Of a DNA stretch of 64,000 nt, positions 23,258-31,606 are shown one piece after another; the first letter of the stretch is position 1, and every line of letters begins with the position of its first letter. The DNA lies in NCBI RefSeq assembly GCF_031458325.1, contig NZ_JAVDYG010000001.1, positions 1,488,001 through 1,552,000 of the forward strand, in the 5' to 3' direction. The notes under the pieces are model-generated. The model had not been told where the DNA came from. It searched no databases and saw nothing but the letters and a program-made list of their open reading frames with translations. Source of the DNA: Nocardioides marmoribigeumensis (GTDB taxonomy: Bacteria; Actinomycetota; Actinomycetes; Propionibacteriales; Nocardioidaceae). Position numbers and translations under genes: made by a program.

Positions 23258-24489
23258 GGGGCCTCCTGGGCGATCGGCCTGATGGGCAGGGACCGGCGCG
23301 GCCGGAACACGAAGCCGGCGCCCGTGCTGAGCCGCGTCACGGCCACCTCCTCGGGCTCGGGGGCGGGCTCGTGACCGGTGGTCACCCTCACCGTCCAGTC
23401 GGCGGGGTCGCCCCCCACCTCCACCGAGCACGTCGGGTCGACGGCCTGCACGACCGCCTCCAGCGCGCGGGTGGCGCCGGGGCCGACGAGCCGCAGCCAC
23501 CCGTCGTCCTCGCCGGCCGGGCCCCCACCCACGCGCAGGGCGTCGCGCGAGGCGACCGTGCCGACGTACGCCACCGGGTTGAGCAGGGGGTTGAGCCGGA
23601 GCACCTCGAGAGCGGCGTCCGGCGTGCGGGGCAGGCCGAGCGCGTCGGCCAGGCGCGACGCGGTGAGCCCGGCGATGCCGATGAGCTGCTTGGACGCGAG
23701 CCGGCGGACGGTCGCGTCGTCACCGCGGCGGCGCACCGCCCGGATGAAGGACAGGGCAAGGAGGTGCCACTGCAGGACGACCTCGTCGGCGATCCGCACC
23801 AGGGCACTGTGCGAGAACGCCGCGAGGTCGAGGTCGGCGAGCAGCGGCCCGTCGTACGACGAGCGGCCGGGTGAGAGGGGGTCGACCGGGTCGAGCATGA
23901 CCAGCGCGGCGGCTGACCCGGACAGCGCGAGGCAGTCGTCGGAGGGGTGCACCTCGGGGTGCGACTCGTCGATCACGACCGTCCAGGCGCAGTGCGGGCT
24001 GCGGTCCGCCGGGACCCGGGGCGGGCGGTGGACCGGCCGCACCTGGGCGCGCGGGTCGGTCGCGACCGCGGTGGCGTCGAAGGTCGGGTCCTCGATGTCG
24101 TGGCACATGGAGCGGACGTAGTCCTCCCCCATCGGCTCGACGTCCATCAGCGCACCGCAGTGGTCGAGCCGGAACTCGCCGTGCCGCGGGTCGTGCACGG
24201 TGAAGCGGAAGTCCATGAACTGCGGTGGCGCCCCGATGTCGAGCTGGAGACCCTTGAAGATCGTGACGACGTCGTCGCCGGAGAAGCCGAGGGCCCGCTG
24301 CATGCGCCGGGTGTAGACCGGCGAGGCACCGCTCCACTCCTCCACGGCGACCTGCGCCATCTCCTCCCGGCCCCACTCCGCGATGCACCACGCCATGCCC
24401 GCCCGGTCGATCAGGTGGCCGCCCAGCAGCAGCTCGGGCACGAGGGTGGCGAGCTGCTCCCGGCTCAGGGACGCGTAGGCGCTAGCCAC
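23254..24489 (-). CDS. Unrecognised 411-residue protein of the FMO operon
   Basis: No family is recognised. The sequence is soluble and rich in His, Asp and Trp. Notable stretches are GGHLIDRAGMAWCIAEWG (about 23-40), DFRFTVHDPRHGEFRLDHCGALMDVEPMG (92-120) with several possible metal ligands, CHDIEDPTFDATAV (128-141), and a helical region HSALVRIADEVVLQWHLLALSFIRAV. Genes like this travel with flavin monooxygenases in actinobacterial catabolic clusters, so a binding or isomerase role on the same substrate is possible. GTG 24489 overlaps the FMO stop, and its own stop overlaps the enoyl-CoA hydratase start. Confidence 0.7.
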   Translation of the reverse strand: MASAYASLSREQLATLVPELLLGGHLIDRAGMAWCIAEWGREEMAQVAVEEWSGASPVYTRRMQRALGFSGDDVVTIFKGLQLDIGAPPQFMDFRFTVHDPRHGEFRLDHCGALMDVEPMGEDYVRSMCHDIEDPTFDATAVATDPRAQVRPVHRPPRVPADRSPHCAWTVVIDESHPEVHPSDDCLALSGSAAALVMLDPVDPLSPGRSSYDGPLLADLDLAAFSHSALVRIADEVVLQWHLLALSFIRAVRRRGDDATVRRLASKQLIGIAGLTASRLADALGLPRTPDAALEVLRLNPLLNPVAYVGTVASRDALRVGGGPAGEDDGWLRLVGPGATRALEAVVQAVDPTCSVEVGGDPADWTVRVTTGHEPAPEPEEVAVTRLSTGAGFVFRPRRSLPIRPIAQEAP

Positions 24490-25801
24490 CGGACCGGGCC
24501 CGCTGCTCCCCCGCCGCGATCTCCTTCATCAGGTCGACGACGTAGCGCCCGAAGTCGATCTGGATCGTGTGCCGGGGTGCGGCGTAGTACTGCCCCAGGT
24601 GGTCGGCCTCGTCGGCCTGCATGATCCGCACCTGTTCCTCGACCGGCGGCAGCGCGTAGGTCCCCGCCAGCAGCCGGGCGAGCAGCTTGGACTGCTGCTC
24701 AGCGAGGTTGACGATCGTCGGCGAGGACTGGGCGAGACCCATGAAGAACAGGTGGTCGACGCCGGGCTTGATCATCCGCTTGAACAGCGGGTAGCGGTGG
24801 TCGCTGTCCGGGTGCAGGTCGAGGTCGTCGTCGAAGAACGGGAACCGCATGTCGTAGCCGGTGGCGCAGACGATCACGTCTGCCTCGACGGAGGTGCCGT
24901 CGGACAGCCGGACCGTGTGCCCGTCGAGGCGCTCGATCGCCGGCAGCATGTGGATGTCGCCGGACCCGGCCCTGGTCAGGAAGTCTGCGCTGACCGACGG
25001 GTGCGCCGACAGGGGCTCGTGATCGGGCTCCGGCAGGCCGTAGCTCGACATCGACCCGACGAGCTCCTTGATCAGCGCCCGTCCGGCGGCGAGCGCCTGC
25101 TCACGCGGGATGTCCGGCGGTGCCATCACCTTGTCGGCGGCGACGCCGTTGCGGTACTTCGGCAGCACCCACACCCCGCGACGCGCGGAGACGTAGAGCT
25201 TCTCGGCCATCCAGCGGCTCGACAGCTCCGAGGCGATGTCCATCGCGGAGTTGCCCATGCCCACGACGATCACGCGCTTGCCGCGCATCTCCACCGGCTC
25301 GAACGGGTTGACGTAGTCGTGGCTGTGGATCAGCTCGCCGGCGAACTCACCCGGGTAGTCGGGCAGCCGCGGCGACCAGTGGTGGCCGTTGGCCACGACC
25401 AAGTCGGTGTAGGACCGCGTCTCGCCGGTCGTCAGCGACACCTCCCAGCCGTCCGAGGAGGGACGGGCCCGAGCAACCCCCACGCCGAACGAGATCTTGT
25501 CGCGCAGACCAAAATGCTCGACGTACGCCCTGAAGTAGTCGTGGATCTGCGTGTGGTGGGGGAAGTCGGGGAAGGACACGGGCGCCGGGAAGTCCTCGAA
25601 CTGCAGGCGCGCGGTCGAGGTGTCGATGTGCAGCGACTCGTAGACCGAGGAGTGGCCGTTGGGGTTGCGGAAGTACCAGTTGCCCCCGACGTCGTCGCTC
25701 AGCTCGAACTGGTCGTAGGAGATGCCGAACTCCGCCAGCCGCTTCGCGGTCGTGATGCCCGAGCATCCGGCACCGATGATGCAGACGTGCGGCGCGCTCA
25801 T
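24482..25801 (-). CDS. Flavin-containing monooxygenase (FMO/Baeyer-Villiger type)
   Basis: A 439-residue class B flavoprotein monooxygenase. The FAD Rossmann motif GAGCSG is at residues 10-15. The FMO signature F-x-G-x3-H-x3-Y appears as FAGELIHSHDY near 150, the NADPH Rossmann motif GMGNSA near 175, and CATGYDMRFPFF near 315. The length suits FMO-like enzymes that oxidise N, S or ketone groups. In an operon with hydrolase and enoyl-CoA hydratase genes, oxygen insertion into a cyclic ketone followed by lactone hydrolysis is plausible. It overlaps both neighbours by 4-8 bases. Confidence 0.9.
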   Translation of the reverse strand: MSAPHVCIIGAGCSGITTAKRLAEFGISYDQFELSDDVGGNWYFRNPNGHSSVYESLHIDTSTARLQFEDFPAPVSFPDFPHHTQIHDYFRAYVEHFGLRDKISFGVGVARARPSSDGWEVSLTTGETRSYTDLVVANGHHWSPRLPDYPGEFAGELIHSHDYVNPFEPVEMRGKRVIVVGMGNSAMDIASELSSRWMAEKLYVSARRGVWVLPKYRNGVAADKVMAPPDIPREQALAAGRALIKELVGSMSSYGLPEPDHEPLSAHPSVSADFLTRAGSGDIHMLPAIERLDGHTVRLSDGTSVEADVIVCATGYDMRFPFFDDDLDLHPDSDHRYPLFKRMIKPGVDHLFFMGLAQSSPTIVNLAEQQSKLLARLLAGTYALPPVEEQVRIMQADEADHLGQYYAAPRHTIQIDFGRYVVDLMKEIAAGEQRARSGG

Positions 25802-26919
25802 GACACGCACTCCAGGGCCGTGCGGACGTAGGCGTCGGTGCGCGGCGACGAGACCATGTGGTCGGCCAGCTTGTTGGGCACGTAGGCCACCGTCGTACGT
25901 CGGGTGGGGTCGTTGACCACGATCGCGCCGCCGTAGCCGGTCCACCAGGCGGCGCCCTCGGGGATCGCCGGCGCCGACGGGGAGGAGAGGCCGTAGCCGA
26001 TCCCGAAGCGCAGCGGCAGCATCAGCAGCAGGTCGGGCCCCTCGGCCTGGGGCTCGTGGATCCGCGCGACCGTCTCCTCCGAGAGCAGCCGGGTCCCGCC
26101 GACCAGGCCGCCGTGCGACACCGCCGACTGGGCCAGCGCGATCCCCCGCGCCGTCCCGTGGCCACCGGCGCCGCCGACCGCGCCCCGCCGCCACTCGGTC
26201 CCGTTGCAGACCTCGGGGGTGAGCAGCGGGTTGGGCACCGTGCGGAGCAGGAAGTGGTCGGGCGGCAGGGCGGCGTAGTCGATGCTCGACGGCGGCGGGT
26301 TGATCAGGTCGGCGCACAGCGACAGCTCGTCCTCCGGGACCCCGAGCCGGAAGCCGCCGCCGACCGCGGCCATCACGTCGTCGTGCAGCACGTCGGCCAG
26401 CCGGCGACCCGTCGCGCCGAAGGCGATGCCGTCGAGCAGGTGGCCGTGGCAGACGATCTGGTAGGCGGAGGCGGAGCCCGGCTCGTACCACGGCGCCTCC
26501 GCGGCGAGCAGGGCCTCGGACCTCTCCAGGTCGAGGATGTCGGTCACCGTCACCGGCGTCGACCAGCCCGGCACCCCGCTCGTGTGGCCGAGCACCTGCC
26601 GGACCAGGACGCGGTCCTTGCCCTCGGCGCCGAACTCGGGCCAGGAGGACGCGACGGGGGCGTCGAGGTCGATCTCCCCGCGATCGACGAGGGTGAGGAA
26701 GGCCAGCCCGGCCATCGCCTTGGTCACCGACCACACCTGGCAGATCGTGTCGCGCGTCCAGTCGACCCCGGGCCGGGCCGAGCCGCCCCACAGGTCGACC
26801 ACCAGCTCACCGTCGTGGACGACGGCGACCGCGGCGCCGACGTCCTCGCCGGAGGCGAGGTGGGACTCGAGCAGGGACTGCAGGGGCGCGAAGTCGTCGC
26901 GACACGATCCGTCGACCAT
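25798..26919 (-). CDS. Serine hydrolase of the beta-lactamase/EstB family
   Basis: A 373-residue serine hydrolase of the class C beta-lactamase fold. The nucleophile motif S64-V-T-K67 follows CQVWS. The tyrosine motif is probably in SASAYQIVCHGHLLDG near 160, and the late GTG/HGG element is represented by WWTGYGGAIVVND near 320. Without a signal peptide it is more likely an esterase or lactonase than an antibiotic-degrading enzyme. It is the first gene of a four-gene operon, beginning six bases after TAGGAT (26931-26926), so the mRNA is probably leaderless. Confidence 0.87.
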   Translation of the reverse strand: MVDGSCRDDFAPLQSLLESHLASGEDVGAAVAVVHDGELVVDLWGGSARPGVDWTRDTICQVWSVTKAMAGLAFLTLVDRGEIDLDAPVASSWPEFGAEGKDRVLVRQVLGHTSGVPGWSTPVTVTDILDLERSEALLAAEAPWYEPGSASAYQIVCHGHLLDGIAFGATGRRLADVLHDDVMAAVGGGFRLGVPEDELSLCADLINPPPSSIDYAALPPDHFLLRTVPNPLLTPEVCNGTEWRRGAVGGAGGHGTARGIALAQSAVSHGGLVGGTRLLSEETVARIHEPQAEGPDLLLMLPLRFGIGYGLSSPSAPAIPEGAAWWTGYGGAIVVNDPTRRTTVAYVPNKLADHMVSSPRTDAYVRTALECVS

Positions 26920-26925
26920 CCCGGG

Positions 26926-26955
26926 ATCCTAGGCCGAGAACGAGAACCTGTTCCA
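26926..26955 (-). promoter_or_regulatory. Leaderless promoter with KstR-like operator for the FMO operon
   Basis: TAGGAT (26931-26926) lies six bases before the ATG at 26919. Upstream, at 26942-26955, the sequence fits T-N2-AAC-N2-GTT-N2-A, the steroid-catabolism repressor (KstR) consensus as I recall it, at seven of the eight fixed positions. The core GAAC-CT-GTTC (26944-26953) is a perfect inverted repeat near the -35 region. Confidence 0.5.
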
Positions 26956-27036
26956 GTGCCGGCCGGGGACCTCGGCCCCTGGGAGCGGCGCCGGGCCGGT
27001 CCTACGGTCGAAGGGCTCGACCACCTGGGAGGTCCC

Positions 27037-29016
27037 ATGCACGTCCGTCTCGCCGCCCTCGCCCTCTGCCTCGGCGCCGCCGCCCTCCCGGCCGGGTGGG
27101 CCGCCGCCGGCCCCGACCCGGGTGCGGCCGCGCACGGCGCCCCCGGGGACCGCGACCACGACCACGTCTCGGACGACCTCCAGGGCCGGCTCGCGCGGGC
27201 CGCCGCCGGCGACCGGCTCGACCTCATCGTGACCGGCCTGGGCGCGGCCCGGGCCCAGCGGGCCGTCGGCCGGGTGGACCGGGTGCGGCCCCTCCCGATC
27301 GTCGGCGGGTTCGCCGCACGGATGACCGCCGGCCAGGCGCGCGCGCTCGCCCGCACCCCCGGCGTACGACGGGTGGAGGCCGACGGCGTGATGCACGCGC
27401 TGGACGACGGCACCGACCGCGACTTCGGGGCGTCCCTCGCCCGCAGCGACACCCCGGGCCTCGACGGCAGCGGCGTCCGGCTCTGCGTCGTTGACACCGG
27501 CATCGACCCCCAGCACGAGCAGGTCGCGCCGCGCACGGTGACCTTCAAGGACTTCGTCGGCACCCGCACCTCGGCGTACGACGACCACGGGCACGGCACC
27601 CACGTCGCCGGCATCGCCGCGGGCGACGGGGTGGGTGGCGCTGGCGCGGCGACGTTCCGCGGGGTGGCGCCGGGCGCGACGCTCTACGCCGCCAAGGTGC
27701 TCGACTCCTCCGGGTCGGGCAGCGACAGCCAGGTGATCGCCGGCATCCAGTGGTGCGTCGCGCAGGGCGTCGACGTGATCACGATGTCGCTCGGCGACAC
27801 CGCCGGCGGGGACGGCACCGACGCGAGCAGCGTCGCGGTCGACAACGCCGTGGCGGCGGGCGTCGTCGTGGTCGTCGCGGCCGGCAACAGCGGCGACGCA
27901 CCGCGGACGATCAACTACCCCGGCACCGCCCGCGGGGCGATCACCGTCGGCGCGGTGTCCGACTGGTCCTCGCCCCCAGGCACGGCCCGCCACGACGACG
28001 GCACGTGGCTCGCCGCCTTCTCCAGCCGCGGCCCGACCACCGACGGGCGCCACAAGCCCGACCTCGCCGGACCCGGGGTGACGGTGACCTCGGCGGCCGC
28101 CGGCACCGTGTCGTCGTACTCCACCAAGAGCGGGACCTCCATGGCCACGCCGTACGTCGCCGGCGCGGTCGTGCTGGGGCTGCAGGCCGTCCCGGCAGCG
28201 ACACCGGCGCAGGTGCGGACGGCGCTGGAGTCCAGCGCCCTCGACGTCGGCGTGCCGGGCAAGGACGACGAGTGGGGTGCCGGGCTGGTCGACGTGCGGG
28301 CCTTCGTCGGCACCCTGCGCGGCGACGCCACCGTGCTGCGCACGCCGATGCCGGCCCAGCAGCACGTTGCGACCACCATCCCCACCAACGGCTCGGTCTC
28401 GGTGCCGGTCGTCGTGCCCACCGACGGTGTCGGGGTGCCGATCGGGGTGACCATGACCAGCTCCGGCTCGCTGGTGTGCGACCCACTGTTCGGCTGCGCG
28501 ATCACGTCCTGGTCGCCGGACAACAATCTCGAGCTGCGCTCGCCCGCCGGCACGGTCGTGGCCCGCTCGACGTGCACGTCGAGCGGCCTCTCCTGCGCCA
28601 CCGGCCGGCAGGAGACGATCGGCTGGACGCCGACCGCCGCGGGGACCTACACGCTGCGCGCCTACGGCAAGGGCGGCGCGGTCACCCTCGACGTCTCCCA
28701 GGGCCCGGTGGGCAGCACGGTCTCGCCACCCCCGCCGTCGACCAACCAGCCGCCGGTCGCGGTGGCCGGTCCCGACCGTTCCTACAAGCGGGCCAAGCGG
28801 ACCAACCAGGCCACCTTCACCCTCGACGGCTCCCTCTCCTCCGACCCCGAGGGCAAGCCGCTCACCTACTCGTGGAAGCTGGGCAGCACGGTGGTCGGGT
28901 CCACTGCGCAGGTCACGCTGAGCCGGCCGGTGGGGACCTACACCTATACGCTCACCGTGCAGGACGTCGGCGGGCTGACCAGCAGCGACAGCGTCACGAT
29001 CACCGTCACCCGCTGA
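27037..29016 (+). CDS. Secreted subtilisin-like serine protease (S8) with PKD-type C-terminal domain
   Basis: A 659-residue secreted protease. The signal peptide is MHVRLAALALCLGAAALPAGWAAAG, cleaved after about residue 24. An inhibitor-like prodomain runs to about 130 (RLDLIVTGL...VRRVEADGVMHAL). The S8 triad is Asp in VVDTGID, His in HGHGTHVAG and Ser in SGTSMATP. A region of unknown fold (residues 430-570) includes CDPLFGCAI. The last 90 residues (NQPPVAVAGPDRS...VTITVTR) form a PKD/cadherin-like domain. Upstream are TACGGT at 27003-27008 and a GGGAGG ribosome site five bases before the ATG. Confidence 0.92.
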   Translation: MHVRLAALALCLGAAALPAGWAAAGPDPGAAAHGAPGDRDHDHVSDDLQGRLARAAAGDRLDLIVTGLGAARAQRAVGRVDRVRPLPIVGGFAARMTAGQARALARTPGVRRVEADGVMHALDDGTDRDFGASLARSDTPGLDGSGVRLCVVDTGIDPQHEQVAPRTVTFKDFVGTRTSAYDDHGHGTHVAGIAAGDGVGGAGAATFRGVAPGATLYAAKVLDSSGSGSDSQVIAGIQWCVAQGVDVITMSLGDTAGGDGTDASSVAVDNAVAAGVVVVVAAGNSGDAPRTINYPGTARGAITVGAVSDWSSPPGTARHDDGTWLAAFSSRGPTTDGRHKPDLAGPGVTVTSAAAGTVSSYSTKSGTSMATPYVAGAVVLGLQAVPAATPAQVRTALESSALDVGVPGKDDEWGAGLVDVRAFVGTLRGDATVLRTPMPAQQHVATTIPTNGSVSVPVVVPTDGVGVPIGVTMTSSGSLVCDPLFGCAITSWSPDNNLELRSPAGTVVARSTCTSSGLSCATGRQETIGWTPTAAGTYTLRAYGKGGAVTLDVSQGPVGSTVSPPPPSTNQPPVAVAGPDRSYKRAKRTNQATFTLDGSLSSDPEGKPLTYSWKLGSTVVGSTAQVTLSRPVGTYTYTLTVQDVGGLTSSDSVTITVTR

Positions 29017-30649
29017 CCTCGACCGGCACCTGCCAGCGCACCACCGTGCCGACCCCCGGGCGCAGCTCCTCGACCACGAAGGTGCCGCCCCGGCGCTCGG
29101 CGCGCTGACGGAGGTTGTCCAGGCCGCTGCGACGCGTCACCGTGCCGATGCCGCGACCGTCGTCGGCGACGCGCAGCTCCAGCAGCGTGCTGGTGACGGT
29201 CAGCCCGACCTCCACCTCGTGGGCGTCGGCGTGGCGGCTGATGTTGGTCAGGGCCTCGCGTACGACGGCCAGCACGTCCCCGGCCAGCGCGGCGTCGACG
29301 ACCGTGTCGACGGGACCCGAGAAGCGCACGACGGGCTCGGACGGGAGGCCGGCCGCGACGTCGGAGACGACCTCGAGCACGGCCGCACGGATGCCGAGCC
29401 CCTGGGGGCCGAGGTGGTCGCGCAGCTGGAAGATCGAGGCGCGGATCTGCTTGATCGCGGTGTCGAGGCTGTCGACGACCTGGTCGACGCGGCGGGCCGC
29501 GGGCCGGTCCCCGAGCCCCAGCCCGATGCCCTGCAAGGACATCCCGGCCGCGAAGAGCTGCTGGATGACGTGGTCGTGCAGGTCGCGCGCGATGCGGTCA
29601 CGCTCCTCGAAGATCGCCATCCGCTGCGCCGCACGGCGGGCGTCGGCGAGCTCGAGCGCGAGGGCGGCGTGGTTGGCGAACGTGGTCGCGGTCTCGAGGT
29701 CGGCGGCCCGGAAGCGGGGCCGGTCGGCCAGCCGCGCGACGACGAGCGTCCCGCGGGCGTCGTCGCGACCGGACAGCGGGAGCACCATCACCGGCCCCGC
29801 GGGGATGAAGCCGCGCAGGAACACCCGGCCCTTCTCCGCGTCCTCGGCGCCGCTGACCAACTCGGGCTCGCCGGTCCGCAGCACCCGCTCGGTGATCGTG
29901 CCCTCGATCTCGTAGCTGGAGCCCATGAGCAGGTCGGCCTCCAGGCCCACCGCGATCGGCACGCTCAGGCGCCGCCCGTCGGCGGTCGGCAGCACGACGG
30001 TCACCGCGTCGGCCTCGGCCAGCCGGTGCACGGTCTCCGCGACGACGGCGAGCGCCTCCTCGGCGGGCGAGGACAGGATGAGCACGGTCGTGCTGGTCGA
30101 GGCCGCGAGCCACTCCTGGCGCCGCCGGGCGTCGTCGAACAGCCGGGCGTTCTCGATCGCGACCGCGGCGGTCGCGGCCAGGGCACGGGCCAGCTCGACG
30201 TCCTCCTCGGTGAACGAGCCGGTGCGCCGCTCGGTGAGGTAGAGGTTGCCGAACACCTCCCCGCGCACCGAGATCGGGACGCCGAGGAAGCTGTGCATCG
30301 GCGGGTGGTGCTCCGGGAAGCCGACCGAGCGGGTGTCGTCGCCGAGCTCCTCCAGCCGGATCGGGCGCGGGTCGTGGATCAGCGCACCCAGCACGCCCTT
30401 GCCGGCGGGCAGGTCGCCGATCCGGCGGGCCTCGGGCTCGTCGATGCCGACGTGGATGAACTGCTCGAGGGCCAGGCCCTCGGGGTCGAGCACGCCGAGG
30501 GCGCCGTACCTCGCCTGGAGGAGCTCGCAGGCCGCCTCGACGATCCTGCGGAGGACCACCTCGAGGGCGAGGTCGCCCACGATCTCCTGCGAGGCGCGCA
30601 GCAGGCCGCGCAGCCGTTCCCCGGCCTCTGGCCCCGCGCTGCCCTCCAC
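29006..30649 (-). CDS. GAF-domain sensor histidine kinase, DevS/DosT-like
   Basis: A 547-residue two-GAF histidine kinase. GAF-A spans about 20-165, containing GFPEHHPPMHSFLGVPISVRGEVFGNLYLT, the region where heme is bound in DevS/DosT. GAF-B spans about 185-335. The HisKA_3 phosphoacceptor motif ERDRIARDLHDHVIQQLFA (His near 362) and an HATPase_c domain (REALTNISRHADA, DDGRGIG) follow. Mycobacterial relatives sense O2, NO and CO and phosphorylate DevR/DosR. Heme binding here is an inference. It starts at GTG, seven bases after TAGCCT. It overlaps the subtilase stop by 11 bases. Confidence 0.92.
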   Translation of the reverse strand: MEGSAGPEAGERLRGLLRASQEIVGDLALEVVLRRIVEAACELLQARYGALGVLDPEGLALEQFIHVGIDEPEARRIGDLPAGKGVLGALIHDPRPIRLEELGDDTRSVGFPEHHPPMHSFLGVPISVRGEVFGNLYLTERRTGSFTEEDVELARALAATAAVAIENARLFDDARRRQEWLAASTSTTVLILSSPAEEALAVVAETVHRLAEADAVTVVLPTADGRRLSVPIAVGLEADLLMGSSYEIEGTITERVLRTGEPELVSGAEDAEKGRVFLRGFIPAGPVMVLPLSGRDDARGTLVVARLADRPRFRAADLETATTFANHAALALELADARRAAQRMAIFEERDRIARDLHDHVIQQLFAAGMSLQGIGLGLGDRPAARRVDQVVDSLDTAIKQIRASIFQLRDHLGPQGLGIRAAVLEVVSDVAAGLPSEPVVRFSGPVDTVVDAALAGDVLAVVREALTNISRHADAHEVEVGLTVTSTLLELRVADDGRGIGTVTRRSGLDNLRQRAERRGGTFVVEELRPGVGTVVRWQVPVEVSG

Positions 30650-30659
30650 GGCTGGGAGG

Positions 30660-31060
30660 CTACTCCGCGGGGGTCAGACGGAAGACGCGTCGGCGCAGCA
30701 TCGCCGCGACGTCGGCGGTCGCCGTGCGGGCCTGCGTCTCGACCGGGAAGCCCGAGCCCAGCGGGGAGGCGCCGGGCTGGGCGGTCGTCCACGGCAGGTC
30801 GACCGCCGCAGCGGCACCGACCACGTGCACGTCGTCGTACGTCGTGCTGCGGAAGGTCTCCCCGACCGGCACGAGACCTCGCGCGTCGGCCAGGCCGGGG
30901 GTCTCGGCGACCACGTCCTGCCCGCGGGTGGGGGGTACGACCAGGGACCAGGCGGACGGCACCTCGGTCCCGCTCGCCAGCACCAGCCGGTCCTGCTCGA
31001 CGGCCTGCAGGCGCGCCAGGGTGAGCACCTCGATCCCCGCCTGGCGCGGGGCGCTGCGAT
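30660..31060 (-). pseudogene. FAD-dependent pyridine-nucleotide oxidoreductase fragment (SQR-like C-terminus)
   Basis: Only the C-terminal third of a sulfide:quinone-reductase-like flavoprotein is readable (GIEVLTLARLQAVEQDRLVLASG, SLVVPPTRGQDVVAETPGL, TTYDDVHVVGAAAAVDLPWTTAQPGASPLGSGFPVETQA, then MLRRR). The FAD-binding N-terminus and the redox cysteines expected before this point are missing. The sequence before about 31060 turns into intergenic DNA with stress-box-like motifs. It probably does not make an active enzyme. Confidence 0.6.
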
Positions 31061-31062
31061 GA

Positions 31063-31098
31063 GGGCCGGTCGGGCACCACCTGGGGCCGGTCGGCAGG
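31063..31098. promoter_or_regulatory. Tandem candidate DosR/OsdR-type boxes
   Basis: Two copies of GGGCCGGTCGG occur 21 bases apart (31063-31073 and 31084-31094). They lie upstream of the PNPOx-like gene, in the block that encodes a DevS-type kinase and a DevR-type regulator. Similar near-palindromes occur at 34823, 36298 and 37438. DosR-family regulators bind GGG-N-C...G-N-CCC palindromes; assignment is by resemblance and context only. Confidence 0.4.
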
Positions 31099-31180
31099 TG
31101 ATCCGCGGCCCCGCGCGGCGCGACGATCGTGCTGGACCGGTGCAGCGTGGCGCCGGGCGGGCGACCAAGGAGGTGCCGTC

Positions 31181-31606
31181 ATGGCGATGGCCTACGAGCT
31201 CGGGTACGACGAGTGCCTGACACTGCTGAGCAGCCGGAGGACGGGCCGCGTCGCGGTCGGGGCTCCCGACGGGCCCCACATCGTGCCGGTGAACTACACC
31301 GTGCACGAGGGCACCATCTACATCCGCACCACGCCCTACAGCGTGCTCGGCACCTACGGCCGCAACACGCAGGTCGCCTTCGAGGTCGACCAGGTCGACG
31401 ACGAGGAACGGGTCGGGTGGAGCGTGGTGGCCCGCGGCCGGTGCAACGCGGTCCTCGACCCCTCCGAGATCCGCCGGATCAACCTCCACGCCGGGCCGCA
31501 GCCCTGGGCGGCGGGTCACCGCACCCTGCTGCTCGCCCTGCAGTGGCGCGAGCTCACCGGACGCCGGCTGGCCCACGACCCCGCCGAGCTCGCGGCACGA
31601 CCGTGA
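31181..31606 (+). CDS. Pyridoxamine 5'-phosphate oxidase-like flavin protein
   Basis: A 141-residue split-barrel protein of the PNPOx-like family (CLTLLSSRRTGRVAVGAPDGPHIVPVNYTV, YSVLGTYGRNTQVAFEVDQVDDEERVGWSVVARGRC). Such small flavin- or F420-binding proteins are typical members of DosR-type dormancy regulons. A strong ribosome site (AAGGAGG, 31167-31173) precedes the ATG. Its stop overlaps the GTG of the downstream kinase-like gene (GTGA), so they are co-translated. Confidence 0.88.
   Translation: MAMAYELGYDECLTLLSSRRTGRVAVGAPDGPHIVPVNYTVHEGTIYIRTTPYSVLGTYGRNTQVAFEVDQVDDEERVGWSVVARGRCNAVLDPSEIRRINLHAGPQPWAAGHRTLLLALQWRELTGRRLAHDPAELAARP

Noticed and set aside
25798-26919. Antibiotic beta-lactamase
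   Set aside because: It lacks a signal peptide and lies in a catabolic operon. The S-x-x-K fold is shared with esterases and lactonases, so resistance is not supported.
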